64,000 nt of DNA from Henricia sp. BOLD:AAB3569 (taxonomy: Eukaryota; Echinodermata; Asteroidea; Spinulosida; Echinasteridae). The stretch is from contig JBBELK010000481.1 in the NCBI GenBank assembly GCA_037783545.1, positions 1,860,001 through 1,924,000 of the forward strand, written 5' to 3'. Under the pieces are notes generated by a model that had not been told where the DNA came from, did not search any database, and was given only the letters and a program-made list of their open reading frames with translations. The translations under genes were made by a program, and so were the position numbers. The number at the start of each line of letters is the position of its first letter. Positions within the stretch are counted from its first letter, which is position 1. Positions 44,201 to 56,200 of this stretch are shown in pieces.

Positions 44201-47200
44201 GAAAAAAAGGGCGTGTTCATTTTTGGGTACTTTTCCCCCAGGATTTTGGCATACATCCCATGTTGTTCCTCGGGGTCATATTATCTTATATCTGTTGATT
44301 TCAGTAGATAAAGCAAAATTAAAAGTACATATAGCACTTCTGATAAGAGGTGGTGTGGTCATTTAAAAGGATGTGGCCATTTTGGGGTACTTATCCCGGA
44401 TAGGGAATTTGGCACAAATCCGAAGTTGTTCCATGAGATCAAATTAGCTTGCTCTAGAGTAGATACACCGATGTCGGAAGTACACTTTAAATAAGGGGCG
44501 TGGTCATTTTTAAAAGGGCGTGGTCATTTGTGGGAACTACTCTCTAGGTGGCGATTTTGACACATATCTCAAGTTATTCCTAGGGCTCAAATTAGCCTTT
44601 ATCAGTTTGGCTATGTCGAAAGCAGCACTTCTGATAATATGGGGCGTGGTCGTTTAAAAGGGTGTGGTCATTTCCGGGTACTTTTCTATCGATAGTGAAT
44701 TTGGCACAAATCCCAAGTTGTTCTCGGGTTCAAATTAGCTTATATCAGTCAAGTTCAGCAGATACATGTATAGATATGTCAGAGGTAGCACTTCTGACAA
44801 AGGTCGTGGTCATTTAAAAGGGCGTGGTCAGTTTTGGGTACTTCTCCTCGGTAACGATTTTGGGACACATCCCAAGTTGTTCCTCGGGTTCATATTAGCT
44901 AATATCAGTTGAATTCAGTAGATACAACTATGTCGGAAGCAGCACTACTGATTAAGAAAGGGGCGTGACCATCTTAAAAAGGGCGTGGTCATTTTCGGGC
45001 TTTTCGCCCCGGATAGAGATTTTGGCACACATCCCAAGTTGTTCCTTGGGGTCATATTAGCCTATAACAGTTGAGTTATCCTCTCCTAAATTATGTGCAT
45101 ACATGTCTAAGCCAGGTCCTCTACTATTAGAAATACAGAGTAATGTGCGAGGTATTCCAGGTACCGCACGGTTACCATGCACCAGCGTGCACCACCTGGA
45201 AAAGGCCCGATTTGCCAGGTATAGCGTGAAGGCGGGACTCTAGCATTTATGCATATATAGGGTGTGACTCCAGGACTTATGCAAATATATCACGCAATTG
45301 CATCCGATTTCACGAAACTTTACACAATTGCGCAAGTCAACTTACGCCATAAATTTTTGCACAACTTGCACAATAAGTTGAGGCGCGTTTCACGAAAGTT
45401 GCACCACATTTGGATATGGCGCAACTCGCCAACTTACGCCATAAAATGTGGCATAACTTGCGCAATGGTTTTTAGTGGCGTAAATTGGAAAAATGTGTTG
45501 TAGGACAGTGAAAAATGGCGATAATGCAGCTAGCTACACGTGCTTATTTACCGCATCGTCAACAAACTGAACCACAGCCTTCCGTTAGTAGAAAGCGGCC
45601 TTTATCATCAGTGAAATCTGCGACGCATTGATGAGCGAGCGACATGAGCGATGGCAACCATGATGGCCGTGCAAAATATGTGAAAAACAACGACGTATGT
45701 TTTATGTATGACTATTTTATCAAGCGCAAACATCAAATAGTCGTTGATAAACTAGAAATTAAGTGCTAAAGTGAACAAATAAACGTTGCGCAGAGTTTTG
45801 TGAAATCGATCTTGGGTTTATTGCGCACCTATGCCATAAAGTTATGGCGCAAGTCTTACGCCATGGCGCAAGTTGCGCAGTGTTTTTGTGAAATCGGCTG
45901 CTGGTCTGTTAAGACCCAGGGACTTGTGGTGGACTGCATAGTTCCGAGTTTGCCTAGTTAGCCCCGCCCCCTTGGATATTGTTGCTATGGCTCACACGCT
46001 ATCGTCAAAATGGCGACACACAATGCACAAAGCAATGGGACTTTCAACGGAAAGCACAGATTCGTTGGAGAAAACTCAAAGGTATTCATGTTTCAGGGTC
46101 GACAGTTATCTTAGAACACACCGAGTAAAGGGCCAGTAATACAGGGATGTCATATCATGACATACATGCTTTCGTACCTTTGAACAACGAAATGAAACCA
46201 AAAATTCACCCGGATCATCGCATACAACACCGTACAAATTGTATGGGGCGGAACATCGCGTGATGTTGTTGCAAACATTGCACTTTGACCTATGTGGGTG
46301 ATGTCCGCTAGCTCTGTTGTGATTGGTCGGCGGGTTCGGTTGATTGACGGGTCGGAACTATGCCTTGTGAAGGCTTGTGATGGACTCGACTACAACCCTG
46401 TTTAGTATGTAAGAGAAACACTTTGTGCTTGAAATGTAGTTAATATAGAATCATCCACATTCTTACACGTATATTGCTTTGGTTTTCTTTGGGTTTACGT
46501 CGACAAGTCGGACCTTGATTTAAAAGAAGCCAGGCGGAAAAGCATGGGGAACCGGCTAAGGCTAGGCCAGTTCACGACCAAGAGACAGGGGGCTCAGTTT
46601 GTTGAAACGTGGCAGGATGGTTTTGCATTCACTGATCTTATCAAGTAAGTCCTTTCACTTTGGGCGTGTTTGTTTCCATCCTCTTGCAACAGTGCCCCTT
46701 TAACGCACTCCCGAACTCCTGCGTACAGTGGCCCTGTTAAAATAGGCCCCATTTCGCGGTGGGACTAGCGACATAAATCTTGTCGCCTCTGCTGGACCAA
46801 TCAGGACGCTTGGCAGTGCATTGCAGCATGATTGCAGGCATTCAAATGTAACGCGCGCAGATTGTAAACACCGTGCATGCATGTGATACATGTACTCGGT
46901 AATGCTGGCCGTTGTCCGCGTCGGCGATTGGCTGCTATTTAAAGCATAGTGGGGAATCCGTTCCATTACATTCGTCAGCATGCATCCCTGTTATTAATTT
47001 GAAAAACTGCGGAGTAAATTAAGATCGTCGTTTGAAAGTTTGGTAGGAATGGGACAGTCATAAGGAACGGAACCCAATACAATTTCTGTATATAAATCGT
47101 TTTTCGGCATAACATTACCGAATTGATTAAATTACATCAAAATGACTCGGGCGTGAGTTGGCTCAAGACAACAGCCGGCTCACTCCACAGATTTGCGTGT

Positions 47201-50200
47201 GTTTCCTCAGGGTATTATTACGTCGCTTTGCAGAGTGGAAATTCCCTGATATCTCAGGATGGTTTGTTTCATGACCGATACGAATCCAGATCCCGGGTTG
47301 TTTTACCACGCAAAAACAAACGAAACTGCTCTTAACTAATCACGTGAATTGCAATTTATTTACCAAATTTGTTAAATTTCTGTTCCAAATTTCACAGCCT
47401 AAATTTGTTTGTATCGCGTATATCGTGTGTTTCCTCTAAAAACTGAAATGACATGGTTTTACTCACACAAAAATCTTCGCGATGTTTACATCGCCATTTT
47501 GGATCTAGCGCTGAACCATCTCTCGAGAAGGATCCCACAGATCTCGATCAGGATCTGCACGAAGTGAACGAGTTCACCTTGGATCTGCGCAGATCTGAAT
47601 CTGGATCCGTCCGAAACAAACACGCCCTCTCTTTTCTCTTTTACTAGTATACTTTCCAAACGTCACTTAAAGCTTTAAAGGCCCTATGTATCATTCGCAA
47701 GATACAACTTTTTGCAGATTCGTTGGAATAAGAGTATAACACCCTTTTCATACTGGCGCACCAGAGTCGCGCCGAACTAAATTTCACCAGATATTTGGAT
47801 CAAGTTGGACGTATGAAACAATTTGGAGCGACTTGGTTCACCAGAAGTCGTAAGATCGACTGTTCTAGTCGGTCAGAACGACTGAAGAGCGACTTGGTTT
47901 CAGACGTCGATCTTTAGTGTGCGCATGGCTCGCATTAAGAACGCCTGTCTAAAACCAAATTTTAATTGGAGCGACTCGATCTTAATACAATTAGTTCGGC
48001 GCGACTCTGGTGCGCCTGTATGAAACGGGTGTTAAATATCTAAGGAAGAATGTTGGTAAACTAGCCTGAAAAAATTTAAGCTACATAGATGCATCAATGC
48101 TTCAGAAAACTTGAATATCTATATGTATTTTGTGTACAAGTGAATGGTCACAGGACTTTTTTAGAAAACCACCTTCGGTTGTCAATTTCCAGCATGAAAT
48201 ACCATTTCGGATGGAAATAAATTCATGTGGTGTTTGTTACCATTGCTATCAACACTTTGAGTAAGGTTTTTCTTGTCAACTCATGAAAAACAAAATTGGG
48301 TCATTGCAAATTATACAATGGGCCTTTCCCGTGTAAAATGGTACCTTTGTGGGAGAGATTGCCAACTGAAAGTGTTTAATTTTTCTAAAAATTTCCGGAA
48401 AAAAACTTTTTACCATTCATTCAACACAAAAACCATGCATGGATTTTTCAAACTTTCTGAAGTATTACTGCATCTATGTGGCTGAAATTTCTACAAGGCA
48501 GTTTATCAACATTATTCTTTAGTTATGTAATGCTGTTTTTTAAAAGTTTTCCAATCATATAATTAATTTTTTTTAAACAATAACATCCATTATCCAATCT
48601 CAGGCACCAAGAACGACTAAGTAAAGAAAAGGAAGAAATCGAACACCAACGGAAGCTCCTAACCAAGAAAAAACCGCCCACGCCGTTGCAATTGGCTACA
48701 GCCAAGGCCAACAAAGCCAAAGCGGCGATGGCCAACGGACCGGATGATGTATTCGCCAAACCCCTCGTGGAGCCTGCCCTGACGCCGCTGGAGTACTACG
48801 AGAGAGACGAGATATTCAAATTAAGGCTAGCGTCGCTAAGGAAGGTAAGACCCTGTCACAATTTTTATGTGTACTTTATCGCAGAAAGAAGCAAGGCTTT
48901 GTCATTAAGTCTCGATTCACACTGAACGTTTTCACGTGTTAAAATGCGCAGATTTGATTTGCGTTGCCTTGAAAAAATAATAATAATAATAATAATAATG
49001 ATGATTAGATTTGTATAGCGCACATATCCACCCTGCAGGGTGCTCAAGGCGCTGTTACCATTATTACCGCTGCCATCAGGGAATCACCAGAACCATTTCG
49101 CTTCAACTAGGTGGCTGCTGGTCAGGCGCACAACCCTCTCAGCAGTTAGATTGTGGCATTCCCCTTAACAGCTTCCCATATATCGCTTGGGTTGACGAGG
49201 CAACTGGGATTAAGTGCCTTGCCCAGGGACACAGACACGTTGGTCGAAGTGGGGCTCGAACCCCCAACCTTTGAGTCCCGCTTCGTACCCACTAGACCAC
49301 ACGCGCTCCCAGAAAGAAAATAAGTGATTGGGAATGTACTTGAGGCCAAAAGGGGGCAAATTATCTGCTTTTTGTCTCACTCTCCAAGTTATCAATTGTA
49401 CGCATTAGTGTGGACAGACCCCAACATTCGAATTACCACTGGTCCGTTGGCCAAATGACAGTTATAATCGTCTCGGGCCAGCTAGAAAGCCTCCCCAAAT
49501 GGTGCGGCTGTCCAGTTGAATTAAAATAGACCCATGCCATGTATGTGAAATGTCCACGTTAATTTCGTTAATGCGTTTTTTTTTTCTTCATGTTTCCGCA
49601 TATTTAAATGTGCACAAAAACATGCATCCGTGTGAGTTTGTAACAAAGGAGCCTTTTTTAAGACCCAAGAATAGCTCAAAAATTTACCACACATTTTCAA
49701 ACTTGTACTGGGGAGAACCTTATGTCTATAACATTTTCCTAGTTTATTCACTTAAATGTGTTTATTGCAAACATTAAAGGTCGACTGTGTGTAAAATGAA
49801 CAACCAGAATTGAAAAAAAATTTAAGAGCGAATGCTGCATTTCTTGCCTTCCACCTCTGTGGCCCGGGTTCAAATCCCGTCCGTGTCAGTATGTGGATTG
49901 GGTTCTCAGTCCCTGCTTGATTCCATGGGGTTTTCTCATATGGGTTATTCCATAAATACGGGACCCAATGTCCCCCTTTACGTCGTGACACTTCCGGAGT
50001 TGATTTGTATACATCTTGGGCTTCAGAGAACGGTTACCCTCAGCATATGAACAATATATGGCCTCCTAAACACCTTTGCCTGTTAATATTACCCAAAACA
50101 TGACGAGAACGATTCAATAAACTGGTGCGATCTTCTAAATGCAAGTGTGACATTTTGAAATTTATACTGAAGAATTATTGAAATTTCGCTCATAATATAA

Positions 50201-53200
50201 TTTGAATTTATAAGGTACAGGTTCTACAGGTGGGTAAAACCAGAAGCTACCTTTTCCAGAAAGAACCTGGTCAAAAAGACTTGAAATGTTATCGTAAGAA
50301 TTTAAAAATGCCTTGGTGTCGCCACTTACGTCGTTAAACAATTTTCTCGAATATTATCAAAACTATGACACCAAGACATGTCTAAATGCTTGGAAATTGT
50401 TTCAAATATCCTACACTATTCAGAAATTGCACGGAAATTTCTTCAAAATATTTTGGTAACTTGAAAAAGCCATTTTTACAAATGCATCAAAATGTCACAC
50501 TTTGGCCCCCATATTTATGGAATGACCCCTATACATGCGTGTAGGGGTTTTTCTCCCACCTCTAAAACTGAGCATTTCTTCATCGTCTTCTCTTCACAGG
50601 TTTCTTCAGGCTTACAAGCTACAGTTCCTCAGGCACTTCTGAGGAATCCTTGGTTTCAATACCCGACAGAATAACCTATTGTAGCGTGCCGACATAACAG
50701 GCCGAATAATCGGCCTCAATTTAACCAACGTGGGTTACTACGATTTAAAGTTGGAAAGAATTTATTTTTCATTTTCTCTGAAATACCAATCTATATTTGG
50801 TGTCAATAATTAAAATTAATGTCAATGGTAAAAAATTTAATTCCGTGTTTCATTTTTTGTTACTCAGGAGGAGGCAGACTTGCAGTCAGAACTCGAGAAA
50901 CTCGAGCGAGAACGAAACGTCCATATACGGGAACTGAAGAGAATACACAATGAAGACCAGTCACGGTTTAACCAGCACCAGACGCTCAATAACCAATTTC
51001 TGCTGCTCGGGCTGCTGGGCAAAGGAGGGTTCAGTGAAGTTCATAAGGTTAGATAACTGCTGTCAAAGAGGCTGTGTCCAATTTGCGCATGTGCAGCAAG
51101 ACTTGAAAAAGTTGGGCTAAATTTTTGCAAATTGTCGCTGGGTTTTGTATCCTTTTCAATCTTTGCCATCCCTTATAATTCTTCAGTAATTTTGGCAGTG
51201 GTGTACTTGTCAATGCCCAGGTTGTCCTGATGCATTACTTTTTACTTGAAATGGCGCTGTCTGCCGTATTTTTGAGCCGCCAACATCAATATCAACGTGT
51301 GCGGCCGTCGTTTAAAAGTGTTTTTTTTATCCCATCAAAAAACTTGACAAAAACAAACAGAACCGACATCGAATGATATGAATGACATGGATGGATAGAG
51401 CAATTTGTTTAACCTTGTTTTCCATCAAAACTGGTATGCTTATCTGGTTCTGACAGCAATTTTACAGCATATCTTCTGTCGATGGAAAAACACCATGGCT
51501 GCCGCCACTGTACCGATTTTTGTCCAGACATTGATCGCGCGCGTGTGATGCCAAATCGAACGAAGGCACGCAACACGATGTACTATGTAGTTGAATAATG
51601 CATATTTTTGCTTTTTTTTTTTTCTCTCTAACCATTTGCCTAGAATAGCGTTTTGCCTTGCTTGGAGCGATATTTCATTCAAAAAAAAAAAAAAATAAAA
51701 AAAAAATGTTAAACTGGACAAAGTATCAACACAGTGTTTTATATGGCACCTCGCCAGAATGGAAATGAAACAATTATTTATCTTTTTTTAAAATATCTGA
51801 CAGGGTTTTGACCTGACGGAACAACGCTACGTCGCATGTAAGATTCACCAACTCAACAAAGAATGGAAAGAGGACAAGAAAGCCAATTATATCAAGTAAG
51901 TCTGCAAAACCCCAGGAATTAAACCAACATTCGGGGGCCATTCAAAAAAATCAATGTTAAAAATATTCTTCGAAATTGTTTTGACCCACCCACCCAATAT
52001 TTTGATTTTTCAATCTTGAACAACATTTTGTAGAACATCTAAGCGTGTGTTGTTCACAAAAATAAGTACTAACTAAAGTTGTTTTTTTTCTTTACAGACA
52101 CGCACTTAGGGAATATGAAATTCACAAGAGCTTAGACCATCAAAGAGTCGTCAAGCTGTACGATGTCTTCGAAATAGATTCAAATTCGTAAGTATTATCA
52201 AATCAAATATTTAAAAAAAATTCTTCATTTAATTTATTGCACTTGGTCATAATTATTTAGCGATAGTTTGACCACAAATCACAGTTGAAATGAGGACTTG
52301 GAAATGACATTGTTTTATTACAGTTTTGGTTATGCAGTTTACACCGCGTTTACACTCGAATCGGTAAAAATGGATACAGATCCAGCATTTTTATTGCGAC
52401 CACAAAACTTAACATTTGCCGCGTTTACACTACACCCCAAATCGCTTCAACTCGCTTCAGAAACTGCAAAAGTCACCACTAAATGTAACTGCAGCGCATG
52501 CGTGAGCTGTTAGGTGTTGCTGCACTAGTGCCAGATTGGTCAATTAAATCTACTACACTGGGGGCACCGCCCCAAGGACACTCAAATTGCCGAATCTGTA
52601 TTCGGGTAGCGTTTACACTACAAGCGACCTTGACGATTGCAGGGTTCAACCCCGCAATTGCGGGGTTCAACCCCGCAATTGCAGGGTTCAACCCTACCCC
52701 AAAGGTGACTTGAAAAAGGCAAATCAGACCCGGGTCTGATCCGCCTTTTTCAATTCACCTTTTGCGTTTACACTTAGTGCATACCCGGCTTCAACTCCCC
52801 TTTTTGGAAATTGCGGAGTTCGATTCGGCAAAGGCGAATCGAGTGTAAACGGGGTGATACATGTATGTCTCTGGGGCTGGAGACTTGATGACTAGTTTTT
52901 ATTTCAAGTCGTAAATCAATCTTATTTCCCAAGTCCAGTCGCAAGTCATTTTCTCCAGAGTCAAGTCACAGGTCAAAAACCCAAAGCTGACTTGACCCAA
53001 AGATGAAAAACCAGCTCTGCCCTTGTACTGATCCATGGGCTAATTCTGTATAACCGCCCCCAAGACACTCACACTTAGAACTGCATATGCAGCTCCCCAT
53101 CGCGAAGTGGTTAAAATCCCTTATTTGGGATTTTTATCAATGAAATCTATGCTATAAAACCAATATACTCAGTTACATTCATAAAAATCCTATTTGGAGC

Positions 53201-56200
53201 TTGTTTTGGGGTTAAAACAAAGGTTTTTAGTTTTTATGCTAATGCAATATGCATATTCATGACCAAGGTCATGATGTCACAAGAGGCAAACACAGGAAAA
53301 TCACATGCAACTGTGCACAAAAGATTCCACCTTTTTCTCAAACGTCCTGGAACTTTTGTAATCCATGACTGTTTGAGTTTGTTCTACATGTTTCCTGTTG
53401 TAAGCCATGACGAAACTGGGGGAGAAAACTGCAGCAATTTGCCACAAGTCCAACTTGAAGTCTTATGTTTTTTCTTAACTTTCCCTTCTGTTTTCCGTAC
53501 GTGATGCACTCCAAACAGCACCCTCTGTCTGTGGTTTTTTGCAATGAAAGTTGAAAAAGGCTACCTTTTAGTGATTTTACAAACGAACAATAGCATGTCT
53601 TGCTGAACAAGTAATCCATCATATGAAGCAAAGATTAGGCACAAAGTTGTTTAGCATGTCATGGGCCCTTTATAAGTGTTTGCAGAAAAATATCTCAATT
53701 GCCAAAAAGACCCTGATGTATTTCACATAATTTTCTACGTCCGGGCCAGACTTGGCTTTTCACTTTGACGATTTCTCTTTTTTTCTTCCAGATTTTGCAC
53801 GGTCTTGGAGTACTGCCCGGGCAACGATCTAGACTTTTATCTCAAACAGCATAAGATAATCGGAGAGCGAGAGGCGCGCTCCATTATGATGCAGACAATA
53901 TCAGCTCTAAAATATCTCAACGAACGCAAACCGCCCGTTATCCACTATGATCTTAAACCAGGTTGGTTTCTCCGATGAAATTTATTGAGGGGCTGTCCAA
54001 AATTGTCAAAATGTTAACGGTTCTGCAAAGTGTAGGAAGAGGGAGGGGGGTCGAAGGCTGCGTAGGACTTTACATGCACTGTTAGTGACCATTTCATGGT
54101 AGTGACAAAAAATGTATTTCGGGGGAGGGGGAGAGGGGGGAGGGGATCTTGAAAAATACTACTCTCTGTAGAACTGTGAAAATGTCGACAACTTTGGACA
54201 GCCATTTTTTTTATTTTTTTTTATATTTGTTTAATTTAAGGGACTTAAGGGCAAAGGCTCGTCAGCAATGCGCACGCGCCAAATTCGTTTCACGAAATAC
54301 GCAGCTCCATGCCTTTGCTATGGAGCTGCGTATTTCGTGGCACGAATTTGGCGCGTGCGCATTGCTGACGAGCCTCTGCCTTTAAATTGCATGAAGCTTA
54401 CAAGCGTCTTCCATCTAAACATCGAGATACATAGGTGGGTGGTGCCATTGGCAGCTGACGGCCAGAGACACCGGGGGATCCCCTTACTCTTTTTGAACAG
54501 CGCCCCCTTTTTTCCCCATGGGTGTTGAGATTTTGATACCATATCATTTGTCATATTTTTCTCATTACCATTCTGAAATTTTGCGTTCTCAATCTGTATA
54601 TTTTCAAGGATATCGTAAAAAAAACACCGATGTTTTGTAAACTAATTTATCTAGTTCCAGTGCAGTGATTACACCAACCTTTTTGCTTCCACATCCAAAT
54701 TGGATGGTATTTTGGGGAGGTATTTTATATGATTGTTAGGTTAAAACGAAGTCCATTTTCTGGAAAAATCTGAACACGCTCTTTTAAATGTGTAAGATTG
54801 GAAATTCCTGCTCTCCCTTATTATTAATGGGGATGGTTTGTCATTGTGGACCATGTTTCCTGACAAAATCATAAATTTTTCTCACTCCAAAATTAAGGTT
54901 TCCATAAAATCTGCGCTAACCGATGCTTTATGAGTCATTTTAAATAAGGCCAAACAAAATAAATGGTGTGTTTACGGTAACCCGACCTACCTGGAATTTT
55001 TGAGCACTATGGAATTTTAAATGAGCACTATTTGCAATAATTTCCAAGGAACATAAGATTTTCTACACTTGTACATGAACATGGTTAATAGTGTTAATAG
55101 TGAGTTTCAAACATTGCAAAACAACACCCAAATGCATGAACAGAAATGTTTAAAAAATTGACAAAATATAATTATTTTTCTACCTACCTACCTGGATTTG
55201 TTTAGGCCGTAAACGCACTATTTATTTTGTTTGGCCTAAACAAATTCTAATCAAATTCTCAACTTCCAGCTTATTTGTTTTCATTCCTTTTATAAATATT
55301 TTGTTTTTTCCAACAGGAAACATTCTTCTAAGTTCCGGAAACGTCAGCGGCGAGATCAAGATAACAGATTTTGGCCTGTCTAAGATCATGGATGACGACC
55401 ATTTCAACTTGCAGGAGGGAGGGATGGACCTAACGTCACAAGGCGCCGGCACATACTGGTAAATTTCACCCGATAATTTTTGAAATCAAAATATTAGATG
55501 TTTTTGTTCAACAAAACACTAACTGCTATGCTCTGCAGATCATGCAATGCTGAGAGAAAAGTTGAGTTTTAAGGGAAAGTGGAGGTGTAGAGCATACAAT
55601 GGGCTGAATGCTTTTTTAGGATTTTACTTGCATTCTTACAAACTCCTCAAAAAAAGTTCGGAAAGTCAAGTTTGACTGACGATTTCTCTCTTGTTACTAA
55701 ATCATTTCCCTTGAATTTGGTATCATTGGAAAGCCCTGTTATTCCTCTTTACAGTGATGTGTCATTTGTTATGATTAATCAATTGGGGGATGTGCAGTAT
55801 AGCGGAATACAGGGGTGATTGGAAAGTGAAATGTCCGAAAATTCACTGCTATTGTCATGCAGTGCATTCCCCTTTTGCTTGGAGGATGGGAATGTGTCAA
55901 TGCACTTTTTGACAATAGCAATGCATTTTGTGACATTTCACTTTACAACCGCCCCTGTATTCAGCTGTGCTGCACATAACAAATCATAACAAATGACACA
56001 TCATCGTAAAGAGTAATAACGGGGATTTCCAATGATATAAAATTCAAGGAAAATGATTTTGCAACAGGAGAGAAATCGTCAGTCAAACTTGACTTTCCGA
56101 ACTTTTGTTGAGTTTATAAAAACAAGCTTTTGCTTTTGCCACTAAGCATATTGTAGTGTTTCATGTTTCCCAAACAGGAACTTGAGCTCTTGCTTATCAC

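Larger units (their letters stand above)
41983..45297. mobile_element. 3.3-kb foldback element with inverted tandem arrays
   Basis: The termini TTGCGTGATAGATTTGCATAA and TTATGCAAATATATCACGCAA are complementary with one or two differences. Arms: unique outer part (41983-42470 and 45075-45297), then tandem units of about 145-150 bp (six at 42470-43330; seven in reverse orientation at 44035-45075; shared words GACCACGCCC, CGAGGAACAACTTGGGAT), then a central inverted repeat (43336-44001). No transposase frame is seen. It lies in TLK intron 6-7. Confidence 0.85.
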
